Assembly (NCBI RefSeq): GCF_021347895.1
Contig: NC_067121.1
Location: 33,529,974 to 33,593,973, forward strand
Source of the DNA: Acanthochromis polyacanthus
Taxonomy: Eukaryota; Chordata; Actinopteri; Pomacentridae
DNA: 64,000 nucleotides
Direction of reading: 5' to 3'
Shown here: in pieces, positions 1 through 12,200 of the stretch
How the letters are laid out: each line of letters begins with the position of its first letter
Position numbering within the stretch: the stretch's first letter is position 1
The notes under the pieces: generated by a model
The model's database searches: none
Seen by the model: the letters and a program-made list of their open reading frames with translations, nothing else
Told to the model about the DNA's origin: nothing
Translations under genes and position numbers: made by a program

Positions 1-209
1 TCCTCTAAAGATGGCCGACATGTCCCCATAGTGACACCTTCCTCAGCACCTCCTCGTCGGTGTCGCTTCCCATGGCGATCACCGTGGGAACACCTTCTGC
101 TCTCTTTCATGGCGCTGACGCCCTCATCCAGTTGGTCGCTGGATGTGATGCCGTCAGTGATGAACACAAAGGCCACCTCGGCGTTGCGGCGAGACGAGCG
201 GCCGGCGGG
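1..209 (-). CDS. col6a2: col6a2 2C2 ending, last exon (partial), with two one-base frameshifts
   Basis: This exon enters in phase 0 after tgtctttag and gives [16 protein letters not shown], then [15 protein letters not shown]. Two further breaks follow. Between the ATG at 110-108 and the CCC at 88-86 there are 19 bases where the family has 18. Past it the frame reads [16 protein letters not shown]. At about 24-31 a second extra base is needed before GDMSAIFRG. All three breaks in the 2C2 ending are one-base surpluses beside homopolymers or short repeats, so sequence error is possible, as is real decay. The C-terminus lies left of the window. Confidence 0.8.
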
Positions 210-3200
210 CTAAAGACACAACGTTAAAGGAAGAGTTCAACATGTTAGAAGGCGTTGTAAATGTAGCTGTTTTCCCTAGGTTTCAATCTTATCCTTAACT
301 ATGGCAATCACATCCAGGTTTCAGCTACTTCAAGTAAATGTTTGACATTTTGAGAAATCTACTTATTCACTTTTTGATCCAGACCAATTCCTACAGCCAG
401 GAGACGACACGGTTAGCTTTGTATGCTAACAGGAGAAAACAGCGAGGCAAGACTCTGTACGATGATGAAAAATTAATCAGCACTTTATAAACTCCCCAAT
501 TAACAGATGATATAGTGTTTATTTGATCCAAATGAAAAAGAAGGTGTAAATATGAAAAATGAGGGTAGATGTATTATCTGCTAGCAATGACTCGCAAACA
601 TCTTCTTTCCTATTATAGCTTTTCTAAACTTGTTCTGAATGCAAATTGTAACTTTAAAAAAAATGTATTTCTAATTTTTATTTTATTTCTATGTTTTATT
701 ATATTTGTTATCTTAACTGTGCTTTTTTTTAAAAAAATCCTTGTCTGAATATTTCCAATGCTTTTAATGTTTTAATGTAAAGCACACTGAGTTGCCCTCA
801 TGTATGAAATGTGCTATACAAATAAAGCTGCCTTGCCTTGCCTAAGTACATTAACTCTTCAAAAAAAAAAAAATCAAAACCACCTCAAGTGAGAATTCAA
901 GCTTTTTTGGAGAAATTATGACATTTTGAATCAAATTTGCAGTTTATATTAACCTTTCTAATACACTAATTCAAAAATACTCATTAAAATACACTATAGA
1001 TGCATGGCTACTGAGTTTGGTCTCACATATTAACACCTGGAGAAACACAACTTGTCGTTTTACACTTAAGTTTTTAAAAAAATGAGATACAGAGTTTTGA
1101 TTAACTACCTTTAAATGTACAGGTCAGATTAAAAGTTCCTTTAAATGTATCTGCCACAGATAAGCTGCTTATAATGTAAGTTTTAAAAAGAACAGTAAAT
1201 CAGTAAAGTGTGTATGCTTGTTGTACCTTAGACACCACGTTGTTGACAGCATGGATGATTGCACTTCCCAGAGCTGAAGATGAATCCATGTAGGTCACAC
1301 CTGCCAGCGAATCGGAGATCACCGCGATGTCGTGTGTGAGCGGGGAACTCCACCTTCTGCTCCGACGGGCTGCCGTATTGCAGCAGAGCCAGGCGGGCAT
1401 TCCTCTCATCCGTCGGGCCGTTGGCCAGGATGAGGCGATTGGCCACGTTCTCGATGAACTCTTTGGCCCTGCGGTGGTTCTCCAGGCCCATCCTCTCAGA
1501 ACCATCCAGCAGGAAGATGACATCCACTGGCCGCTGAACACACGGAGCCACAGCAGGCTCTGGAACAAACACACACACACACACACGCATAAATAACACA
1601 ATGTTCAGTGAGCTACAGCTGCACAACAGATGCTGAAAAGTCAAAGCCAGCAAAAGAAATATATGATAACATGCTGCAATTCCATACATGCTATCTGCAG
1701 TCCAGCTGTCTGATTCCTTCTAAACCTTCAGGATATCAAGAAAGCACTGTTTTAGTTTGCTCTACCATTTTATTCTCTTGAGACAATGTAAAAACACGAA
1801 TACATTCCATTTTTGAGAAAACAATATCGTTCACATCAGCAAATTGCAGTCACAGAGCAAGAACGGTACCATAACATTTAGTTAAAGGCACTCTGTGGTC
1901 TTTTCCCTCTAGTCATCCCACTTCACAAGCCCAGCCACATGCGGAAAAACATGCACCAATCTATACAATAGTTTCTTCATTGTCGGTGCCAAGTCAATCA
2001 ACCAAACATCCACAACGTCCGACTCATATACAGTATGCTGTGATATGTATGTATAAACCAGATATTTTCCACATGGAATAGTTTTCACCATCATGAATCA
2101 TTCACAGGGAAAAAATAAAAAAATAACATCGTAACCATGGATATGTGCAAAACAGCAAAAAGAAAATACTGTCATCAGAGTGATTCAGCGAGCTCGTGAT
2201 TCACAGTGGAAATGAGGCTTCATCAAAGAGCCACTGTACAAGAGTAACATAAAGGCTTCTACAAACGGCAGCTTTCCATTCGAATGGAAAATGTTCTTTC
2301 ACTAACCTGGAAGAAGTGATATGTATATTGTTAACAGCGACACATATGACTGTTAATTTGGAAAGATTCTACGAAGAGAGATCGAAACAACAATCCACAT
2401 TTTGGCCCATCCTATACAGTCACTACACAATTCTACTCTCGAAGCTTATTACAGGTCCGACTACTCATGCGATTCTGTTGCATCAGCCCAGGTGTAAATT
2501 GCACCTGCGGAGTTATAATAAAATGCCCACAGTTTTAATAAAATCTGTATTATGTCCAGCATTAAGCTTATTAGTCACTGGCATTCATAAATGCGAGGTA
2601 GCATGGTTAGCATATTAGCATTAGCAAAGGCCTATGGCTTTCTCTGGGTTTCCCATAATGTCTCCGTAGACATATTTGAAGGAGTCGATGAACAGCTGGG
2701 TCCACTGCTGTCTGTCCGCTCCTTCGGCAAGTTTGGCTCTCTGGGCTGTGTATGCCATGGTTGCCACGCCAACCCCGTACTGCTGCTCGCTCAGGCCGTT
2801 CAGCAGGTTGGCCACACCCGCCAAAGAGGTGGGGACCAATGAGGGGCTGCCTTCCTCGGCCAGCGGCTTCCAGAGGGGAGGGGATTTCCCCACGACGATG
2901 CCCCCTCCTGCAACAAGTGGGCGGAATAACATTGTGGGCGGAGTCCCACAGATACTACGCATCAACACAGCCAGTTAAGACGCTGGAGGTACACCGAGCT
3001 GCACTAAATGTGATCTTAATGACTTTACAGCCCCATGATTTGATGGCACCAGAACAAAGGAAGTGTAACAATACAACTTTGCTATGGTTTAGCGACAATT
3101 TGTCAAGGGTACTTTAAAAGTTGTTGGCCTCGCCAGAAATCGTCACAGGAAAAAGATTGTTTTTACATTTTTTTTCACCACAATGTCCTTTAACTTCACG

Positions 3201-6200
3201 ACACTTGGTCCACCAATGTTCAAGCTTCACTATACCTTTGAGGAAGAAAGTCACATTGAGCTTCCAGATACTCCTCAACAGCTTGCATGTCTTCATCATC
3301 ACTTTGAAAATGGCAGCCATGCAAGTGGGAGTTCAGTTTGGGAAACAGATACAAGCTAGACTGTGCAGGTCGGGTGGGTGAGGTTCATGGGGCAACAGTT
3401 CAAAGCTACATTCAGCTGCTTCTACCATCTGGGTTGCGTGGACGGACGGATTGTAGCAACAACATGTCAGCTGTCACAGATGGCCTTTCTCCTTTATTTG
3501 ATTGCTTCGAACATTTGAACTTAGGTGACGATGATATAAGACTGTACAGTATGGAGTCATACCCCAAAATAGGAGTTATGCCCCTTGCTTCTGGGTGAGG
3601 CCCAGAACTTTTTGAAGTACCCTCACAGTTTAAAGGCACAAAAATGCTTCAAACAGACTAGCCAGCACAAAGTGCCATCAGAGAGCAGATTTATAGGATT
3701 TATAGAAGTGTTTATACCTATTCAAAAGTGATGTGAAAAGAACTTAGAGGTACATTGATTCATACATATGGGCAAGTCTTTCCGCAAAGGCAATCGTGCT
3801 GTTGTACCCAGCAGAACTTTTAGAAAGATACAAAAATTCACCTGAAGTTTGACACTTTTTCAGATGCTCTTTGACAAGCACTTCATCTGAAGCATATTGA
3901 CCCTTACTAAAACAGAAAGTCAAAGGCTAAATGTTGAAAAAAAGAAGTGACCATCACAGAAAATGACATAAAGAGAAGATTTTATGTTACACTGTGGTTC
4001 AAAATCTTACCTGATTTACAAGGCAGGTCAGGGCAGATGATGACAGGATCTGAAACAGAAAAAGAGACAATGTCAGAGGAATCCTGTTCATAACAAAATA
4101 GCGTCTTACAGTCAGTCACAATGAACATGGTGTATGCAATGTTTGTTTCCAGAGTTTACCTGGGCAGAGCACAGTCTCAATCTTATCAATGAACTCTTCT
4201 GCCACGAGGTCTGCAAAGCGCCTCATGCCCATCACTCTACCATCTCTCTGGCAGGCAATGCTCTTCAGACTCTCATTCTCCTCAACCTGTTCAAACATGT
4301 CGCCGATACCAATGGCGCTGACGTCCACACTGGAATCACTGATCACAAGAAATGAGATGCAAGTAATGACATCAAACTTTTGTTGCTTTATTTTTTTAAG
4401 ATATTTTCCTTTACTAGATAGGACAGTGTAGACAGAGACAGGAAACATGGGGAGAAGGGTGGGGAAAGACCTGCAGCAAAGGGCCATTTGCTGGATTCAA
4501 ACCCATGACCACTACATTGGGGACTATAGCCCCTTTTCATGGGTCGCCCGCTCAACCAGTTGACCTACCGGGGTACTCACAATCAAACTTTCATCTTCAC
4601 CAAAAACATTTGTTTTAAAACCCCTAAATAAAGCTCCAGGACACACCTGCAGAGGTAGGTAAGCAGCTTGTCATCATCTCTGGGGTCGAAGCGTCCGTCA
4701 GTGATGACAACAACAGTGACGTTCGCATTGGCTCTGCGGCTGTCCCTGATCAGGTTGTCGTAAGCATATTTCAGAGCAGATGGAGTAAATGTTCCTCCTG
4801 CAATCCACTCTAAGCGCTTCACTGCATCCTGAACAATAGAGAAGACAGGATGTAATTGATACACATGTGTTAGTGCTGAGCATGAACACAGGGAGTTGCT
4901 CTCATTAGATAGCCATTTTGGAAACTAGGGTTGGTTCTGTAAACAAGTAATTGCAGTCGACTGTATTGAGGTAAAGTTAGAGTCACTTAGCCATACCATT
5001 CTGTAGTAGAGAATGGTCTGGCTGACCGCATGATACAAAACATCTGCAAAATCTGACATTTTCAGTGTGCTTAGTTGCTGTATAGAGAGTGCTAGTGTGG
5101 CTGGCTGAAATAAACGGCCGATGGGGGTCTCATACCTGCAGCCTACATCTGGTGAGTCAGACTAAGGTAAAACTAGCATTTAGTTTGCGCTATGATGTAT
5201 ACTTAATACTTAAATTCATGTGGCCCAAATTAGTTAGTAGCCTAATGGTGAAACTAAACTGTATGAGACAGATTTGTTAGTTTTTCGTATGAAATCTATA
5301 AAAGATGTCTGAATGCATGGTTCAGCAGAGGCAGCGTGGTTACCATGTTAGCATTGCCACTTCTAGTGGCATCCCTAGCTGTTGTAAGTAGAATCAGTAA
5401 ACTTAGTGATTTTAACTCAAACTACAAGGTGAGCAGAGGAGGACAGCATATATTATAAATGACTAAACTGAACTAATACTTGAACCGTCCTAAAAGCACA
5501 AGTTTATTTAAGATATAGCTATCTGGGTGTGAGACTGTGTTTCAAATTTGGACATAATCTGCAGGTCTGAAAAAAGAAGTCAGTGGTGACTTAAACATGC
5601 GTTCTTTGTAACAGTCAGCAGAGGGCGACTCCTCTGGTTTGAGGATTGAACAGAAGTCTATGAGAAAATGAACCTACTTCTTACTTGATTTGTGATCTCA
5701 GGAAATGTTTTATTAATGAGTTTATGGTCTTAGTAAGTAGTTCCATGTCTTATTCATTACAGCATGATGTTCCCTTTGTAAGTTATGGTACCATGTAAAG
5801 TAAAACAGGCAGATAAAGCAGGATATGGTTTAGGGTGGGGCTATCCTGACCAAATGCTAAACTTGAGACTTCTAAAGAATAGTCCACAAACCAAAGTGGG
5901 ACGACTTCATTCTTCCCATTTCCTATCTATGATCCAGGTGAGCTAACTTACAATAAAACTGTGCTACTCTGGACTAAAAAAAAACATTACGTTGTTCTGC
6001 ATCTCGATACTCTGTCTGTGGTATTCAGCCCCGACCTGCTGGTTCTTAGAGAGCAAGCCAGTCATTAGAGGCTGTTAAAATACAGCTGATTTTTTAAAAC
6101 AAAGAATAAGTAAGTTGCTTTAACACCTGAGCACAGTCATTTATAACATGTAATTCGAAAGACAATAAAAGGTACATTTGTCAGTGACTATTTTCAGCTG

Positions 6201-9200
6201 CGCATGAAAACACATTTGCTGTTCCAGTAGGTTTTTCTGACAGCAGGATAGTGTTTTCTGGATGAACTCAAAATAGATTACAGTGCTACAATGACCTACA
6301 ATATTAATGATCGTGAGGGAACATGTCATGCAGTCACAACAACATGTGCTTTTAATAATTTTTGTCATGATTGGATTAATTTGCAGCAACAGTCTTTTAA
6401 TAGGGTTTGTGAATGATGAGAAATATATATAATATGACAAGATGAATCCTTTAAGGTGGGCATCTTGTTCTCCTCAGATTCTAGACACTGGTAAATGTTA
6501 GAAGTATGCTTAGTGTGACACATATGCAACTGTGATTACTTTCATCTGCCATATTTGTGCAGACAGAAACCACATGTGATAAGCCTTTCTTAATTAAGAA
6601 ACATCTGGACAAAAGAGACAAAAGAACAGTCTGCCTACATCCTAAAAATAACCTTTGAAGCTACATGTGTGTTTGTGTATGTCTGCGTGTTTGTGAAACC
6701 TTAAAAGCAGACAGCGAGTCGATCTTGGGGTCATTGAGACGGATGGCCTGGAAGGTTCCACTGTGGCTGTACTGAACAACTCCCACTCTTGTGCCTGAGT
6801 CACAAACAGTCATATTACTGCATGCTTAAGTTGGCAGCCATCTTGTTTAGTTGTGGCACTGCACATTTCGACTCTGACATACCTGACTCTGCTGTTGGAT
6901 CATTGGCAAAGGATCCCAGTCTGTTGATGGTGTTGATGACAAAGTTCTTCTCCAGGGTGAAGTTGGTGAGACCCACTGACTCTGAGCTGTCGATAACAAA
7001 CACAATGTCCAGGGCTCCACAACGTTTCTCACAGTCTGGAAATGAAAACACAGATTATAAAGATCCGACAGTCCAACTGTGTTTTTCAGATCGTGAATGG
7101 CTATGCAGCGGTCACTAAACTCACCACAGCAGCCACATGTTTCTCTGATGTAGTTCATGACATCACATTCCTGCAGGGTCGAGCAAAATATATCATTACA
7201 GCCATCATATCTTCTGTGTGTTTTCGTTGATTTGATAAAACTGTGATCAGATGAAATGTTCTTACTGTGAGGCCGGGGTCTCCCTCAGGACCAGAATCTC
7301 CCTGTAGAGCAACAGAACACAACTTTGTGACTGCCAACAGATAACGCTATATCAGAGTTCAGCTTTTTCAAGCTGGATTGTTGTCATCTGTACTATGTCA
7401 GTGTGTGATAAAGCTCTTGTGTATGTAGTTTTTGTCTACTTACCTCACGTCCAGGCTCTCCTCTTGGTCCTCTTAGACCAGGTTCGCCCTGAGGCCCTGG
7501 CTCACCCTGTTGTAAGCAAAGACATCACAAGCAAGTAAATGCATATCCAACTATTCCTCAAATGAGAGGACAATTCTAGCTGCATCTATGGAGTTACTTA
7601 CTGCCTCTCCTGGAGTTCCTTTAGGTCCAGATTCACCCTTTCGGCCACAGTCTCCTCTGCTGCCTCGAGGTCCAGGGTTGCCCTTCTCTCCTCTTTCTCC
7701 CTGTTGATCAGCAGAGAGAATTTGTTTCAACTAAGTGTGCCACACTGGCTACAAAATGTAAGCAGGGTTAGTGCATATGTATTTTACCGATGGTCCTCTT
7801 GGTCCAGGATAGCTAAAGCCTGGTCTACCAGGGTCTCCCTGAATAGAGACAAAACAAAGACTCAAGACAAAGAGTTTCAGCAACAGACATGACAATGAAT
7901 CAGAGAAAATACCACCACAGACACATCCACACAGATACCAACCTTTGGTCCAACTTGTCCAGGATCTCCTCTTGGTCCAGCATCACCAGGGTCACCTCTA
8001 GTACCCTACGATGCAAACAGTGTTACACTAGATTAGGTTATTTCTGTCTAATACACTTTTGATAAGATTTCTAAATGTGATTCTTAAACTAGGCAGAAAC
8101 TTTCAAAGTCCAAAAATTAAACCAATGAGGAAGCGCCAAAAACTACAGTTCCTCAAATGGTCACTTAAGACTGGCTTTGAACACAGATTAAACTCCATGT
8201 TAAAAAGTTCAACTTTTCAGCAGAAATAAACACGTTTCCATCGATGAAAAATCATTTTGGTCTCCATAGCTAATTTCACTGTCTATGACAACTGTAATGG
8301 AGGTGAATATTGATTTAACTCTTAAAGGAATACATAATTAAGAGTATTGTTGCTATAAGTGAGTAGTGGGTGCCACAATGGTCCACCTACCGTTCATTCG
8401 TGTTCCACCTCCTCGTCCATTTTTAATTAACCAAGAATTAGGTCAAGTTAGAGTCAGACACTGCCAAGATGGCGACAGCCTGAGTCACTATACTGAGTTT
8501 CAAAATTGCTCTTCAGCTACCTTATGAGTGATGTCACAAAGGGTTCATCGATCTTAATTTGCAATTCATTTTAACCTACGTTTCTTCCTGCCTCTCCTGG
8601 TGACCCTGGTGGTCCCCTTGGTCCTGGCAAGCCATTATCTCCCTGTTTAGAACATAGAAAGATTACACTTAGAGCAGCAACAGTCAGAACATTATTAAAA
8701 CTTTAAGAACGTATGTGGTTCCTATGAATAAATGCCAAGTAATGTGATAAAAAAATTTCTACTACCTTTGTTCCTTTGTTTCCTGATTCACCTGGAAGTC
8801 CTCTCAAGCCCTCTGGCCCATTTTCACCCTGAAAAACAGTAAATCAATCTTCAGGCCCCTTACTGGAGCAGTACTGAAGTACACTTGGATGAAAAACAAA
8901 TTGAGCCTATGCTTCATATTCAGTCTTGTGCCACTGAGCATATGAACTCACCTTTTCTCCTTTTCCGCCATTGGGTCCTGGTGCACCCTTTGGCCCATAG
9001 TCGCCTCTTCTTCCCTAAAAAACACAAACCATTGAGGCCATCAGGCAACATAAAGACTATGCAGGAGAAGATTTGGTTGTAGGTAAGTCAGATGTTCTTA
9101 CAGGTTCTCCTCTTCTTCCTGGACCTCCAGGGATTCCCTAAGAAACACAACACACTGATAAGCCACTTGATGTAAGAGATTGAGTGTGTCTTTGAATGTA

Positions 9201-12200
9201 TTCATCTGCTGCGATGCATCTTACTGGGTTTCCTTTCTCTCCAGGAAGGCCAGGTGATCCAGGACTTCCCCTCTCTCCCTGTGGATGAAACACCAGAGTT
9301 TAGCCTCTCAACATGGATAACATGACCTCCGGTTCTAGCACGGGCCGCTATCCCTGTTTTCTATTTACCTTTGGTCCAGTCTCTCCAGAGGGACCAGGGC
9401 GACCAGATCTTCCAGGGCGTCCGGGATCTCCCTACAGACAATTAGGATGAGTTTAGGCACAAGCAGAATGGATGATGGCTTGTGTTTGACTTTACGTGGA
9501 GATTAGGCTGTGTACCTTTTCTCCTTCAGTTCCAGCAGGACCACGTTCACCGACTTCTCCGTGGTGACCGTCAGGACCCTGTCAATCAAACATGTACCAT
9601 AAGTAGACAATAATAGAGCATAGTATGTGTGCACTAATAGTGATCAATTATATTAAAAGCCATACTATGTCGCCTGGGTCTCCTTTGCAGCCTGGTGCTC
9701 CAATCCGTCCAATTTTACCCTAAGAACAAGAAGACAAAGGACAAAACTGGACAGTTTTCTGAAACTTTCAGTGTAGATGTTCCCTAAAACGCACAATAAA
9801 AGCTGATTCTCAAAATCCTACCTTCTGCCCATCTGTCCCGTTGCGTCCTGCGATGCCAGCCACACCCTAATCATAAAGAGAGGACATAATTGAGCATAGA
9901 AATACCAATCACTTTCCAGTATTAAAGATAATGAACAGATTCCTTTGTGTAAGAAATTAAAAGATGAAGAAACACCTACCTTTTTCCCCTGAGTTCCCAG
10001 CTCTCCCTGTGTTTAGACAGAAGAGCATACAGTCATTTTATGAGTGATCAGTTGGTGCCCATTCATTGACAAAGTATCAACATACAGCCAGACTTCATCA
10101 ACATTTTTCTACAAAGTGAATAGTGTATTTCCAGTCATCTCCATTAGTGAAAGACAATACTTGTATCCACACAAGAGGACATCTCACCTTCTCGCCTATG
10201 AGACCAGGTTCTCCCTATAGAGAAGAGAAAAAAAGAAGTTTGTGTATCATTATTTAGTCTCAGACATAATACTGTTGTGTTTGATGGAAAGGTGAAAGCA
10301 AGTCTTCTTACTTTGATACCAGGCTGACCGATGGGACCCTCAATACCAGGGTCTCCTGGGCGACCTCTTTCTCCTTTCAGGCCTGGTTCACCATTGTCTC
10401 CTTTAGCTCCCTGCAAACAACAAGGTCAAAGATGTGTGAGGACGAAGACAACTGAAGTATATATGCTGTGTGTGTTTGTGTGCCTGCATAAAACTCACTT
10501 TCTGTCCTCTGTGGCCTTTTGGACCAGAAGGCCCGGGTGTCTCCAGACAGGACACTTTGTAACACTGAGTTAAACAGGACACAAAGAGAAAAAGAGTCAG
10601 ACATGACATCGGAGGGCAGCAGACATTATATTTCTGCTCCTGGGTTCTGTCTTACCTCTACATATGCCAAATGTTTCTGTGGAGACAAAAAAAAAAGTGA
10701 GCAAAAGAGTCAGTAGTTTTTATTTTGTATGAATGTATCTGTACATTACCATGGTCTTGATGATACGGTCAATAGTTTCTGTATGTATTATCTCTCTGCC
10801 TTGGCTGAGATCCACAGCCTGGAATTCCCTCCTGTAGACGGATGCTGGAGAGTTGGCGATCTCCCTCAATCCCGTCTCCTCTTTGTTCATTGATGCCGCC
10901 ACGACAAACATCCGGATGCCCTTATCACGGGCTTCCTCTGCGGTCACTTTAATACCGCCACAAGGGTTTCCAGTCACGTGGCCGTCGGTGATGACCACGG
11001 CAAATTGGAGGGCCGAGGGGTATGCGGGCGAGCTCAGCATCTTCTCTGTCATGGCTCTGAGGGCACAATCGATGTAGGTGCCTTTGCCCAGATAACGGAT
11101 TCCCCTGAGATTCTGGAAACATTGGTGTAACATGTTAGCTGAATTACAAACTGGCTATTTTATTATTTTTTATACTTTCTAAGACTGATTCCATTCTCAT
11201 GTGTTTTTATTAAATACAAAGCTACAGTTAAGAGCTGGTTAGGTTAGCATAGCATAGCATAAGGCTATTAATGGGAAAGAGCAAAACAGCAGTGTGTCTG
11301 ACTTTTTCAAGGGTTTTTCTTGGTGTTAAACATCTGTCACCAAAAACCAATAAATAATTTGGCATATAATCTCTCTTAAAGCAGCTACTTAATGGTTATT
11401 TTTCATAATGATTAGACCAAATGGCTTTAGAACTGATGGTAGGTAGAGCAAGGCTAGCTGTTCCCTGTGTTTTCAGTCTTTGTGCTAAGCTAGGCTAAGT
11501 AGCTGTGGTAAGGCAGATATGAGAATCCTGTTGAGCCTTCTGCCACAAAGTGAGCAAGTGTGTTTCCAAAAATTTTGACCATTTCTTTAAAGACATTAGT
11601 GTGTACTGATGAATGATTTTTTGAAATTAATATTGATTTTAACAACATAATTAAGCTGGGACTAAGTTGTCAGTCACTCACAGTGTTGGGAAAATTACAT
11701 TTATTAAACATAAGCATAATCTTGAGTCACTTGTACTTTATGAGAGAATGTCCATTTTGTGTTTTGTTCTCCTTCTACTCAATAACAATTTGGTGGCAAA
11801 TGTTGCACTTTTTACTCCACTGCATGCATTTAGTAACTTTAGTTACTTTACTGATTTAGTTTGATGAACACAAAATAAAATCAACAAATGATTTATGATG
11901 TAATATTAAAGGTCAAAATAAAATCTGATCGATGCCTGAGGGGAAATTCTCAACCTACTCATCAAACAAACTATGTAAAGTAGGAAAAAACCCTTTTATT
12001 AGCTCCAGTGTTAAAGCAATGAACACATTAATGAATTAGTAGAATTAATAAATTAAATCCAATAAGAGAAATTATCCTGAAATATGCCATTCTGCATAAC
12101 GAGTGCTTTTACTTTTGATACTTCAAGTATATTTAGATTATAATCCTGTTGTACTTTTACTTAATAGATCTGAATGCAAAACTTTTACTCTCATCCATTA

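Noticed and set aside
31..213. Plus-strand frame overlapping the last col6a2 exon
   Set aside because: It is the antisense shadow of a vWA-coding exon.
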